From positions 1,054,001 through 1,118,000 of the forward strand of contig NZ_CP031125.1 of the NCBI RefSeq assembly GCF_007833635.1: a stretch of DNA of 64,000 nt, written 5' to 3'. Below the pieces are notes generated by a model. The model had not been told where the DNA came from, did not search any database, and was given only the letters and a program-made list of their open reading frames with translations. This document shows positions 1 to 8,614 of this stretch, piece after piece. A program made the translations under genes and the position numbers. The stretch comes from Candidatus Pelagibacter sp. FZCC0015 (GTDB lineage: Bacteria > Pseudomonadota > Alphaproteobacteria > Pelagibacterales > Pelagibacteraceae). Every line of letters begins with the position of its first letter. The first letter of the stretch is position 1.

Positions 1-10
1 ACTTTTAACT

Positions 11-38
11 AAGTTGTTTTTTAACAACTTTTAAATTT
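11..38 (+). terminator. AT-rich hairpin with T tract just before the first gene
   Basis: A perfect 8-bp inverted repeat (11-18 pairing with 23-30, TTTT loop) is followed by a T-rich run up to the start codon at 42. It could be the intrinsic terminator of a gene lying left of the window, or a structure in the leader of the TSUP gene. The stem has only two G/C pairs, so it is weak. Confidence 0.4.
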
Positions 39-41
39 TTT

Positions 42-1121
42 ATGGAAGTATTTTTACCGATAGCTCAAGTTTTTGTTAACCCTATCGAAATACTTTTATT
101 AAGCGCAATAGTAGGTGTGCTTTCAGGTTTATTTGGTGTTGGTGGTGGGTTTTTGATGACACCGTTTTTAATTTTTTTAGGAATACCTCCTGCATACGCT
201 GTTGCTAATGAAGCAAATAATATTTTAGCTACTTCAGTTTCTGGATCTACCACGCATTATTTAAAAAATACTTTAGATTATAAAATGGGTTCAATGATTG
301 TAATTGGAGGTGTAATTGGAACTTCTTTAGGAATTTACACTTTTACTTATTTTAAAGGTATTGGAAAAATTGATACAGTTATCTCTCTTGCCTACATGTA
401 TATCTTAGCAATAATCGGAACTTTAATGCTTGTTGAAAGTTTGGGTGAAATAGATAAAGCAAAAAGAAACGTCTTAGTTAAAAAAAAATTACATGTTCAT
501 TATTGGATACATGGTCTTCCATTAAGAATGAGATTTCCAAAATCAAAATTATATGAGAGTATTTTTACTCCAATTATAATTGGTCTATTAGTTGGATTTA
601 TTGCAGCTATTATGGGAATTGGAGGTGCATTTATTTTAGTTCCAGCAATGATTTATATAATTAAAATGCCTACTAAATTAGTTCCTGGCACATCTTTATT
701 TGTAACAATTTTTGTAAGTGTGGTTGTTACTTTTCTTCATTCATTTAATTATGGATCTATAGATTTATTTTTAGTTACCATGTTAGTTGTGGGATCCATC
801 ATAGGAGTGCAGGTTGGACAAAAATTAGGAGAAAGAATTGATAGTTCTGGTTTAAGAGCTTTATTGGCAATTTTATTATTAATAGTGGGTATAGCGATAG
901 CATACGATACTTTTTTCGCAGAAAAAGTTATTAATGGATCTGCTAAAGGAATTAGTTCAGATTTAAACTTCTTTTCTAAATTTATAATTGATTTTTCTAA
1001 AGAGATGCCTTTCTTTTATGGACTATTTACAATTATGTTTGCAATTATTCTAGGTGTAGGAGCAGCTTTTATAAGACGATTTATTTCAAACTTTAGAAAA
1101 AAATTATTAGCTAAATCTTAA
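42..1121 (+). CDS. TSUP (TauE/SafE) family membrane exporter, probable sulfite exporter
   Basis: Polytopic inner-membrane protein of 359 aa. Both halves carry the glycine-rich TSUP repeat: GLFGVGGGFLMTPFLIFLG near residue 30 and AAIMGIGGAFILVPAMIYI near residue 190, the internal duplication typical of the family. TSUP proteins export sulfite, sulfoacetate and related anions; TauE is the member associated with taurine breakdown. It is longer than the usual 250-300 aa because of a loop of about 50 residues between the halves and an extra C-terminal hydrophobic segment near residue 325. Its 3' end overlaps the convergent YeiH-type exporter gene by four bases, and two sulfite-releasing enzymes (SuyAB and Xsc) are encoded within 4 kb, which makes sulfite the likeliest cargo. 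Family assignment is firm, cargo is inferred from context. Confidence 0.85.
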   Translation: MEVFLPIAQVFVNPIEILLLSAIVGVLSGLFGVGGGFLMTPFLIFLGIPPAYAVANEANNILATSVSGSTTHYLKNTLDYKMGSMIVIGGVIGTSLGIYTFTYFKGIGKIDTVISLAYMYILAIIGTLMLVESLGEIDKAKRNVLVKKKLHVHYWIHGLPLRMRFPKSKLYESIFTPIIIGLLVGFIAAIMGIGGAFILVPAMIYIIKMPTKLVPGTSLFVTIFVSVVVTFLHSFNYGSIDLFLVTMLVVGSIIGVQVGQKLGERIDSSGLRALLAILLLIVGIAIAYDTFFAEKVINGSAKGISSDLNFFSKFIIDFSKEMPFFYGLFTIMFAIILGVGAAFIRRFISNFRKKLLAKS

Positions 1122-2185
1122 TTAAAATAATTTAGATATAATTCTATAGTCGTAATACTAACCAACCCAACAGTTGCCATCCCTATAAATCCAACAACAA
1201 ATGGTTTGTAGCCCATATTTTTAAGTTCTTTTAAGTTTGTTGAAAGTCCTATTGCTGCCATCGCCATTGTTAAAAATATCTTCGAAGATAATTTAATACC
1301 TTCAATTGTAACCAACCATTTGTAATTATTTGAATACATTAGATCTCCTAAATTTCTAATTATTATCATGGCTACAAAACCCAATACAAAGTAAGGAAAA
1401 ATATCTATTATTGAGTATTTTTTTTCTGTGGTTTTTCCTCGATTATAAAGAAACGCAAATAAAGGAATCATGATAATTAAAAAGGTATTCCTTATTAATT
1501 TTGTAACTGTTGCAATATTTAAAGTTTCGGGACTATTAAATTGCTGGTCATAAATTAATCCCGCAGCTGCAACTTGAGAGGTTTCATGGATAGAGGTTCC
1601 CAGAAATAATCCAACTAACAAAGGTTCACTTTCGAAATAAAAATTAGCAAAATATGGATAAATAAGCATAGAAAGTATTCCAAACAATGTAATATTAGCA
1701 ATTGCATAGGATACTTCGTTTTTTTTTGCACCAATAACTGGAGCAGTAGCCATTATTGCAGTAGTACCACAAACAGTGCTGCCTATTGATATTAAGTAAG
1801 CCATTCTTGTTGGTATTTTTAATTTTTTAATAAGAAGTTTAATTACTATTAGTACACTAATTATACAGATTATAATTAATGGAATTGCTATTGCTCCAAA
1901 TTCTAAAAATTCAAATGGTTTCAATTGAATACCTAAGCAAATAATTCCAAGTTTTAGAATATACTTTTGTGTAAAATCTAATCCTTTTAAAAAACTTTCT
2001 CTAATTTGAAAAACGTTTCCAAAAAACATCCCCAATAAAATAGCGATCATTGCAGTAGATATTGGGCTTTTTTCATAGCCTAATAACTCAATACCAAGAA
2101 TATTATTGAAACCTTGAGATAAAGTGTAAAGAACGAATGCCAATATAATACCTGGTAATACAACCAGGTATCTCTTAAATTTCAT
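1118..2185 (-). CDS. YeiH/UPF0324 family putative sulfate/sulfite exporter
   Basis: Membrane protein of 355 aa, almost wholly hydrophobic, with about ten transmembrane segments. The stretch AILLGMFFGNVF near residue 50, the GSTVCGTTAIMATAPVIGA segment near 135 and GTSIHETSQVAAAG near 200 are hallmarks of the YeiH (Cons_hypoth698, COG2855) family. Members of this family sit beside sulfonate-degradation genes in other bacteria (TauZ/SuyZ type) and are proposed to export sulfate or sulfite; direct transport data are scarce. It is the last gene of a minus-strand operon suyA-suyB-yeiH-like, 16 bases after suyB, so it probably removes the sulfite released by the lyase. Its stop overlaps that of the convergent TSUP gene. 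Confidence 0.85.
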   Translation of the reverse strand: MKFKRYLVVLPGIILAFVLYTLSQGFNNILGIELLGYEKSPISTAMIAILLGMFFGNVFQIRESFLKGLDFTQKYILKLGIICLGIQLKPFEFLEFGAIAIPLIIICIISVLIVIKLLIKKLKIPTRMAYLISIGSTVCGTTAIMATAPVIGAKKNEVSYAIANITLFGILSMLIYPYFANFYFESEPLLVGLFLGTSIHETSQVAAAGLIYDQQFNSPETLNIATVTKLIRNTFLIIMIPLFAFLYNRGKTTEKKYSIIDIFPYFVLGFVAMIIIRNLGDLMYSNNYKWLVTIEGIKLSSKIFLTMAMAAIGLSTNLKELKNMGYKPFVVGFIGMATVGLVSITTIELYLNYFN

Positions 2186-2201
2186 GAAAGACTAAAGTTA
2201 A

Positions 2202-3368
2202 TTAAGCACTTCTGTAAAGTTTAGTCATAACAAATTCTCTATGACCTAAAGCTTCAGCGCAAGTTAATCTACCGTTTGCAACTCTAAGTGTTGTTTTAAT
2301 TAATTCATCACCTGCTTCAGACAAATTCATTTCTCTTGAAAGAATTTTTGAAACATCACAATCAATGTGCTCTCCCATACCTTTTACAGTTAATGGATTA
2401 GCTGTTAATTTAACAACAGGTTCAATTGGATTTCCAACGATATTTCCTTGTCCAGTTGGAAATAAATGAATATTAAAACCAGCAGCAGCTTGAAGAGTCA
2501 CACATTCTGCAGCAGCAGATGATGTGTCCATAAAATATAAACCTTTTCCTTTAGTTGGTTCTTCAGCTGGTTCAAGAACATCAATAAATTTACAATTTCC
2601 AATTTTTTGAAAATTACCAAAAGCTTTTTCTTCAATTGTTGTAAGTCCCCCAGCAATATTTCCTGCTGTTGGTTGACTTTCAGAAAGATCATCTGTCGCC
2701 TCTTTTAAAATAAAATCATTATAAGAGCTCCAGGTTTTCATAAATTTTTCAGATGCTTCTTTAGTAGCTCCTCTAGTTGCACAAACTTGTTCTGCACCAG
2801 TTAATTCAGATGTTTCACCGAAACACAAATGAACACCTAATGGCTCAAGTTTATCCATTAAATTTCCAACAGTTGGGTTTGCAGCTAGTCCTGAAGTAGT
2901 ATCAGATTCTCCACACTTAACTGAAATCCATAAATCACTTAAAGGACACTCTTCTCTTTGTTTTTCTGAAGCCCACATCACAAATTCTTGTGCTTTTTTT
3001 GATGCTTTCATTGTCGTACCAATGTCACCTGTACGCTCAATATGAAATCCTTCAACTGGTTTTCCAGTTTTAGCAATTCCATCTACAATTTTTTTTGTCC
3101 ATTTCGGTTCAATACCAATCACAATTACTGCTGCAACGTTCGGATTACATCCAGTTCCTATCATTGTTCTAAAATGAAGTTCTAAATCTGCACCAAACTG
3201 AAGTCTTCCGTAAGAATGAGGAAGAGCGATTGTGCCTTTAATATTATTAGCAACTGCCTCTGCACATGCGTTCGAAATGTCATCAACTGGCAAAATAATT
3301 ACATGATTTCTTGTTCCGGCTCTGCCGTTTTCTCTTTTATAACCTAAAAAGCTCTTTGGGATTTCCAT
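2202..3368 (-). CDS. suyB: (2R)-sulfolactate sulfo-lyase, large (beta) subunit
   Basis: Protein of 388 aa of the UxaA/altronate dehydratase C-terminal family. Family features visible are the N-terminal [19 protein letters not shown], the [17 protein letters not shown] stretch near residue 75, [19 protein letters not shown] near 150, and the C-terminal [17 protein letters not shown]. With SuyA it splits 3-sulfolactate into pyruvate and sulfite in the cytoplasm. Altronate and galactarate dehydratases are relatives, but the overall sequence, the partner gene with a separate SAF-domain subunit, the adjacent exporter and divergent xsc favour the sulfo-lyase. It starts four bases after suyA ends. 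Stereospecificity cannot be read from the sequence. Confidence 0.88.
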   Translation of the reverse strand: MEIPKSFLGYKRENGRAGTRNHVIILPVDDISNACAEAVANNIKGTIALPHSYGRLQFGADLELHFRTMIGTGCNPNVAAVIVIGIEPKWTKKIVDGIAKTGKPVEGFHIERTGDIGTTMKASKKAQEFVMWASEKQREECPLSDLWISVKCGESDTTSGLAANPTVGNLMDKLEPLGVHLCFGETSELTGAEQVCATRGATKEASEKFMKTWSSYNDFILKEATDDLSESQPTAGNIAGGLTTIEEKAFGNFQKIGNCKFIDVLEPAEEPTKGKGLYFMDTSSAAAECVTLQAAAGFNIHLFPTGQGNIVGNPIEPVVKLTANPLTVKGMGEHIDCDVSKILSREMNLSEAGDELIKTTLRVANGRLTCAEALGHREFVMTKLYRSA

Positions 3369-3372
3369 ACTA

Positions 3373-3657
3373 TTACCACTTCTTTGTTTTTACATTGTGA
3401 ACATGCACATGTTCACCTTTTTTGATTGATTTAACAACTTTACCAATATCGTGACCATACTTTAAAATAGTATCACCCTCTTTAAGGTCAACCATTGCAA
3501 TTTTATGACCTAAAGGTATTTCATCTACGGATTGAATATTTGTTGAACTGTCATCTTCCATTATCCAGCAAGCACAGTCTTGTTTAGGAGTGATTTTTTC
3601 AATAACAACTACTCCCACGTTGTCTTTTTTATCATGTATGATTATATCTGTTGCCAT
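3373..3657 (-). CDS. suyA: (2R)-sulfolactate sulfo-lyase, small (alpha) subunit
   Basis: Small soluble protein of 94 aa with the SAF-domain fold expected of the UxaA N-terminal subunit: the [22 protein letters not shown] stretch (residues about 47-68, family signature HKIA and the KYG turn) and a C-terminal HVHVHNVKT. In altronate dehydratase the same domain is a substrate/metal-binding module. It is the first gene of the suyA-suyB-exporter operon and diverges from xsc across 110 bases. The start ATG at 3657 gives a protein of normal family length. Confidence 0.88.
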   Translation of the reverse strand: MATDIIIHDKKDNVGVVVIEKITPKQDCACWIMEDDSSTNIQSVDEIPLGHKIAMVDLKEGDTILKYGHDIGKVVKSIKKGEHVHVHNVKTKKW

Positions 3658-3692
3658 ATCGTGTCGATTTGTTTGTTTGAAATTTCTAAAAT

Positions 3693-3743
3693 CTTATATA
3701 TTAATCGCAAAAATTAACAAACGAATTTTATAAATAGTATATT
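3693..3743. promoter_or_regulatory. Divergent suyA / xsc promoter pair sharing a -35 region
   Basis: On the plus strand TTAACA (3714-3719), an 18-base spacer and TATATT (3738-3743) form a good sigma-70 match for xsc. On the minus strand TTGTTA (3715-3720), a 16-base spacer and TATAAG (3693-3698) form one for suyA. The two -35 boxes occupy nearly the same bases. An 8-base palindrome GAAATTTC at 3679-3686 lies just beyond the suyA -10 and could be an operator. Inferred from sequence only. Confidence 0.4.
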
Positions 3744-3767
3744 ACACTTTAGAGAGGTTCTAGTTTT

Positions 3768-5549
3768 ATGACAAAAATGACAACAGAAGAAGCTTTTGTA
3801 AAAGTTTTACAAATGCACGGTATCGAACATGCATTCGGAATTATTGGTTCAGCCTTTATGCCAATTTCAGATATTTTTCCAGATGCAGGTATAACTTTCT
3901 GGGATGTTGCTCATGAAACAAACGGTGGTTTGATTGCTGATGGTTACACACGAGCTACTGGTAAAATGTCAATGGTTATTGCACAGAACGGACCTGGAAT
4001 TACTGGATTAGTTACACCAATCAAAACAGCTTATTGGAATCATACTCCTCTTTTATTAGTTACACCTCAAGCAGCGAACAAAACAATGGGGCAAGGTGGA
4101 TTTCAAGAAGTAGAGCAAATGAATTTATTCAAAGACATGGTTTGTTATCAAGAAGAAGTAAGAGATCCATCAAGAATGGCTGAAGTACTAAATAGAGTTA
4201 TAGAAAAAGCTATAAGAGGATCTGCACCTGCACAAATAAATGTTCCAAGAGATTATTGGACACAAGTAATTGATATTGATCTTCCACCAATTGTAAGATT
4301 GGAGAGACAAGCAGGTGGAGTAGATGCAATCAAAAAAGCTGCAGACTTATTATCAAAAGCAAAATTTCCAGTTATATTATCTGGAGCTGGTGTTGTAATC
4401 GGTGGAGCTATTGAAGATTGTAAAAAACTTGCAGAAAAATTAGATGCACCAGTGTGTTCAGGTTATCAGCATAATGATAGTTTTCCAGGAAGCCACCCTT
4501 TAGCTGCTGGTCCGCTAGGATATAATGGTTCAAAAGCTGGAATGGAATTAATAAAACAAGCAGACGTCGTTTTAGCTTTAGGCACAAGATTAAATCCATT
4601 CTCCACATTACCTGGTTATGGGATGGACTATTGGCCAAAAGATGCAAGTATTATTCAAGTGGACATGAATTCTGATCGAATTGGTCTTACAAAGAAAGTT
4701 ACAGTTGGAATTTGTGGTGATGCAAAATTAGTTGCACAACAATTACTAGCACAACTTTCACCAACTGCTGGTGATACAGATAGACAGAAAAGAAAAGACA
4801 TAATTCATCAAACAAAATCTGCATGGTTACAAAAATTATCAAGTCTAGATCATGAAGAAGATGACGAAGGTACAGTGTGGAATGAGGAAGCTAGAAAAAG
4901 AGATGCAGATAGAATGTCTCCTAGACAAGCATGGAGAGCAATTCAAGCAGGTATGCCAGATGACGTCATTATATCAAGTGACATAGGAAATAACTGTGCA
5001 ATTGGTAATGCTTATCCTACTTTTGAAAAAGGTAGAAAATATTTGGCACCTGGTTTATTTGGTCCATGCGGATATGGTTTTCCATCTATATTAGGAGCAA
5101 AAATTGGATGTCCAGACACTCCAGTAATAGGTTTTGCAGGTGACGGTGCTTTTGGTATTAGCATGAATGAGATGAGTTCTTGTGCTAGAGAAGAATGGCC
5201 AGCAATTTCGATGGTGATTTTTAGAAATTATCAATGGGGTGCAGAGAAAAGAAATACGACTCTTTGGTTTGATGATAATTTTGTTGGTACTGAGTTAGAT
5301 CCAGAATTAAGTTACGCTAAAGTTGCTGATGCTTGTGGTTTAAAAGGTGTAACAGTTAGAACAATGGAAGAAACCACAAATGCAATTAAGCAATCTTGTG
5401 AGGATCAAAAGAAAGGAATTACAACGTTTATTGAGGTAATTCTTAACCAAGAGCTTGGGGAACCATTTAGAAGAGATGCAATGAAAAAACCTGTTAGAGT
5501 AGCAGGTATAAAAAAAGAAGATATGAGACCACAAAAAACAATAATTTAA
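3768..5549 (+). CDS. xsc: Sulfoacetaldehyde acetyltransferase (ThDP-dependent)
   Basis: Cytoplasmic enzyme of 593 aa converting sulfoacetaldehyde plus phosphate to acetyl phosphate plus sulfite. It has the three-domain layout of ThDP decarboxylases: N-terminal Pyr domain (residues about 1-185) with the catalytic-type Glu in DVAHETNGG, a central domain, and a C-terminal PP domain with the ThDP/Mg motif GDGAFG followed by IFRN. Stretches such as TTEEAFVKVLQMHGIEHAFG, AANKTMGQGGFQEV and CYQEEVRDPSRM are characteristic of Xsc rather than acetolactate synthase. A ribosome-binding site AGAGAGG precedes the ATG. No phosphate acetyltransferase lies in the window, so the fate of acetyl phosphate is not seen here. 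Six bases separate it from the next gene. Confidence 0.95.
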   Translation: MTKMTTEEAFVKVLQMHGIEHAFGIIGSAFMPISDIFPDAGITFWDVAHETNGGLIADGYTRATGKMSMVIAQNGPGITGLVTPIKTAYWNHTPLLLVTPQAANKTMGQGGFQEVEQMNLFKDMVCYQEEVRDPSRMAEVLNRVIEKAIRGSAPAQINVPRDYWTQVIDIDLPPIVRLERQAGGVDAIKKAADLLSKAKFPVILSGAGVVIGGAIEDCKKLAEKLDAPVCSGYQHNDSFPGSHPLAAGPLGYNGSKAGMELIKQADVVLALGTRLNPFSTLPGYGMDYWPKDASIIQVDMNSDRIGLTKKVTVGICGDAKLVAQQLLAQLSPTAGDTDRQKRKDIIHQTKSAWLQKLSSLDHEEDDEGTVWNEEARKRDADRMSPRQAWRAIQAGMPDDVIISSDIGNNCAIGNAYPTFEKGRKYLAPGLFGPCGYGFPSILGAKIGCPDTPVIGFAGDGAFGISMNEMSSCAREEWPAISMVIFRNYQWGAEKRNTTLWFDDNFVGTELDPELSYAKVADACGLKGVTVRTMEETTNAIKQSCEDQKKGITTFIEVILNQELGEPFRRDAMKKPVRVAGIKKEDMRPQKTII

Positions 5550-5555
5550 AAAATT

Positions 5556-7154
5556 GTGACTGTAGTTTTTTTTAAAGCTATATTATTTTTCATTCTAAGT
5601 TTAATTTACTTTTATTCTGTCTCAGGTTATGGAAAAATTTTATTAAATACTTTTAATTATAAAAATATTACTAATAATTTTTTTGAATTATTTATATATG
5701 GAATAATATTTAAATTAATCTTTGGTTTTTTTATATATATATCAATAGGTAATAATGAATATTTTAATTTATTTATTTTAGTTTTTGGTTTGTATTTTTA
5801 TTTTTTTTATAAAAAAAAATTAAATATATTTAGTTTTAAATACTTATCATTTTTTCTTTTAACAACTTTTACTGTCCTTTTGATTTCCAAAACACACGAA
5901 GATTTTGGTTTTTACCATTATTTTTCTATAGATGAAATTTTTAATAATAAATTAAGAATTGGTACTTACTTAATAAATCAAAATTTTTTTTATTCATCAC
6001 TACTCGTTCATGTCCAGTCATTAATTGTTTTACCATTTTTGGAATATAAATTAATTCATTTTCCAATTTTTTTTATTTATTTTAGTGTAATAGGGTATTT
6101 TATTTTTCTCATTTTTAACTCAATAAATAAAACAGAACGTTTTTTTTCTTTAATGATTGTAATGATTTTATTAATAAAATTTAACAGACTTACTGAATTT
6201 GGGTTTGATTATATTTCTCAATTTTTACTTTTAGTAGTTTTTCATAAAATTTATTTTTATAAAAATAATAAAATAGAGCTCATGATGGCTTTACATATTT
6301 TTACTTTCTGTATTTTAATTAAAACCAATAGTTTGCTGTTTTCACCAATTCTTCTATACATGCTTTATTCAAACAAACTAAGATTTATAATTAGCTTAAT
6401 TACTTATAAAAATTTTATTTTTTATTTAATGATTTTTATTTTATTAACTTCTAGCTTCTTTAGATCTGGATGTGTATTTTATCCTATAAATAAAACCTGC
6501 TTTGAAAAAGAAAAAATTTTTTGGTCTGAAAAAAAAAATATAAAAGAATTTTCTGAATTTGTTAGCTTGTGGGCAAAAGCATATCATGCACATATAAAAA
6601 AAGGATCCAAATATGATTTGATAACGGATCAAAAAGAATATAACAAAAAATTCAATTGGTTTAAATTTTGGGTAGAGCATCATTTTTTCTATAAAGTTTT
6701 TGAATTTTTACTAATAATATCTTCAATAATTTTGATAATTCATTTCTATTTAATAAGAGAAAAACCTAATATTAAAAAGTTTTCTATTGAAAATAATATC
6801 TTATTTATTTTGTCAAGTAGCAGCATTTTCTTGTGGCTTATAACAATTCCACAATTTAGATTTGGATTTTCTACAATTATTATATTTTTTTTTAGTTTCT
6901 TTAATTATTTTCTAAAACTAGAAGTTAATATTAACAAAAAAAAGATATTAATTTTAATACTATTATCTCTATTTATTTTGAATTTAAAAAATATACATAG
7001 AATTAAAGATAGATTCGAAAGAGATGATTTGTGGAAATTTACAAATTTTCCATTCTACAATACAGAAAATGTTGATAAGAGAAAATTAAAAGAGAAACAT
7101 TTATTAAAAGAAAAATTCTTTCATATAGAAATTTTAAAACCTAATCCAAACTAA
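5556..7154 (+). CDS. Large polytopic membrane protein, possibly GT-C type, function unknown
   Basis: Protein of 532 aa starting with GTG six bases after xsc, so probably co-transcribed. It is exceptionally rich in Phe, Ile, Leu, Lys and Asn, with about ten hydrophobic segments and a soluble loop near residues 300-370. A first-loop acidic motif, HEDFGFYHY near residue 110, followed by ENKLRIG-like residues (FNNKLRIG), resembles the D/E-rich first loop of GT-C glycosyltransferase-like membrane proteins such as the LIC_10190 group. That is a weak resemblance and I do not assign a reaction. Its base composition is even more AT-rich than neighbouring genes. A role in sulfonate metabolism is not evident despite the position. 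Confidence 0.6.
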   Translation: MTVVFFKAILFFILSLIYFYSVSGYGKILLNTFNYKNITNNFFELFIYGIIFKLIFGFFIYISIGNNEYFNLFILVFGLYFYFFYKKKLNIFSFKYLSFFLLTTFTVLLISKTHEDFGFYHYFSIDEIFNNKLRIGTYLINQNFFYSSLLVHVQSLIVLPFLEYKLIHFPIFFIYFSVIGYFIFLIFNSINKTERFFSLMIVMILLIKFNRLTEFGFDYISQFLLLVVFHKIYFYKNNKIELMMALHIFTFCILIKTNSLLFSPILLYMLYSNKLRFIISLITYKNFIFYLMIFILLTSSFFRSGCVFYPINKTCFEKEKIFWSEKKNIKEFSEFVSLWAKAYHAHIKKGSKYDLITDQKEYNKKFNWFKFWVEHHFFYKVFEFLLIISSIILIIHFYLIREKPNIKKFSIENNILFILSSSSIFLWLITIPQFRFGFSTIIIFFFSFFNYFLKLEVNINKKKILILILLSLFILNLKNIHRIKDRFERDDLWKFTNFPFYNTENVDKRKLKEKHLLKEKFFHIEILKPNPN

Positions 7155-7181
7155 ATAAACAAACATACCTATTTTTTAAAT

Positions 7182-7197
7182 TAAACTTTAAAGTTTA
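7182..7197. promoter_or_regulatory. 16-base perfect palindrome upstream of the FAD oxidoreductase
   Basis: TAAACTTTAAAGTTTA is a perfect 16-base palindrome centred about 55 bases before the start codon at 7244. It may be an operator or the end structure of the preceding gene. In DNA this AT-rich, a few such palindromes are expected by chance per window. Confidence 0.25.
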
Positions 7198-7243
7198 TTA
7201 ATTAAAATCTTTAAAAATTTATCAATTATCGTAGAGTCATTTT

Positions 7244-8548
7244 ATGACAATCATTAATGATAGTAGTTGTAGTTGGATAAATGATCTCAGTCCAAGAATA
7301 AATATTAACTCTATACGTAGAGATGAAGATTGTGATTGGTTAGTGATTGGAGCAGGTTACACCGGATTGTCTGCAGCAAGAAAATTAGGTCAACTTTATC
7401 CTAAGCAAAAAATATCATTAGTTGATGCTCAGCTGGCAGGAGAGGGGGCAAGTGCTAGAAACTCAGGTTATCTGGTCGATACAACATTAAATGATGGTTT
7501 TACCTCTAATAAAGAATTAGATAATTATAAAAAAAAAACAGACATTTATAAACTAGGAATAGAGACCGTTAAAAGATTTATTAAAGAATACCAAGTAGAT
7601 TGTGATTGGAATGAATGTGGAAAATATTTTGCATCATCAAAGAATGAAGATAGAAAAATATTAGAAAATTTTTCTGATACCTTATCAAAATTAGGTTTTG
7701 AACATAATTTATTATTTAACGAGGAGCTTAAAACAAGACTAGGAACTAATTTTTACAATATAGCTCTTCATACAAAGGGGGGAATTTTATTACATCCGGG
7801 AAAATTAGTTAGAGCTATGATTGACACCTTGCCCAAAAATATAAATCTTTATGAAAATTCTTTGTTATTAAATTGGAAGAAGGCTAAAGACACAGTTATT
7901 TGTAAATTTAAAAATGGTTTAATTAAAACTAAAAAAATTATTTTTGCTACAAACGGATTTCTGAAGTCTTTAGGTATAAAATCTAACTATAATTTTCCTA
8001 TTACATTGACAGCTAGTATGACAAGATCTTTATCAGATGAGGAGTTTATATCTCTTGGTGAGCCTAAAGAGTGGGGAGTTTTGCCTGTAAGACCAATGGG
8101 GGCCACTATAAGAATGACTAAAGATAGAAGAATTTTAATTAGAAATACTGCAGAAGTTTATAATCCTTATCAAATGTCTAAATCTGAATTAACCAAAAGA
8201 TCATTAAAACAAAAAATAGGTATTAAAAAAAGATTTCCTGAATTACCGGATGATATTATCCAATCTTCTTGGTCAGGCATTGTTTCAAGAACAAGAAATA
8301 GTTCTCAAATTTTTGAAAAAATAGATGATAATATATTTGTTGCAGGTTGTTATAATGGCTCTGGTATTGGAGTTGGTACTTTATTTGGAGAACAAATAGC
8401 AATCAAGGCAAGTAACGAAAACTCAAAAGAGATAGAAACTATTGAAGCAAGAAATAAACCCACATGGTTACCTCCTGATCCTTTTCTAGGTTTGGGTGTA
8501 AAAACGAGATTAATTTATGAACGTATTAGAGCCAGGTCTGATATATAA
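7244..8548 (+). CDS. FAD-dependent oxidoreductase, DAO family (candidate taurine/amine dehydrogenase)
   Basis: Cytoplasmic flavoprotein of 434 aa. A Rossmann FAD-binding motif VIGAGYTGLSAARKLG occurs near residue 34, followed by an acidic strand end (LVDAQ) and GEGASARNSGYLVD, the DAO-family FAD loop. The C-terminal GCYNGSGIGVGTLFGEQIA is the second FAD-contact region. The family oxidises amines and amino acids (DadA, PuuB, sarcosine oxidase) and includes TauY, the large subunit of taurine dehydrogenase, which makes sulfoacetaldehyde, the Xsc substrate. Position close downstream of xsc favours a sulfonate or amine substrate, but the TauX partner is not found here. Substrate unassigned. Confidence 0.75.
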   Translation: MTIINDSSCSWINDLSPRININSIRRDEDCDWLVIGAGYTGLSAARKLGQLYPKQKISLVDAQLAGEGASARNSGYLVDTTLNDGFTSNKELDNYKKKTDIYKLGIETVKRFIKEYQVDCDWNECGKYFASSKNEDRKILENFSDTLSKLGFEHNLLFNEELKTRLGTNFYNIALHTKGGILLHPGKLVRAMIDTLPKNINLYENSLLLNWKKAKDTVICKFKNGLIKTKKIIFATNGFLKSLGIKSNYNFPITLTASMTRSLSDEEFISLGEPKEWGVLPVRPMGATIRMTKDRRILIRNTAEVYNPYQMSKSELTKRSLKQKIGIKKRFPELPDDIIQSSWSGIVSRTRNSSQIFEKIDDNIFVAGCYNGSGIGVGTLFGEQIAIKASNENSKEIETIEARNKPTWLPPDPFLGLGVKTRLIYERIRARSDI

Positions 8549-8614
8549 TTAAAATGTGGCGGCAATTCCAATTCTTTATAGATTGGCCTGATTGTAATTT
8601 AACCCCAACATTAT

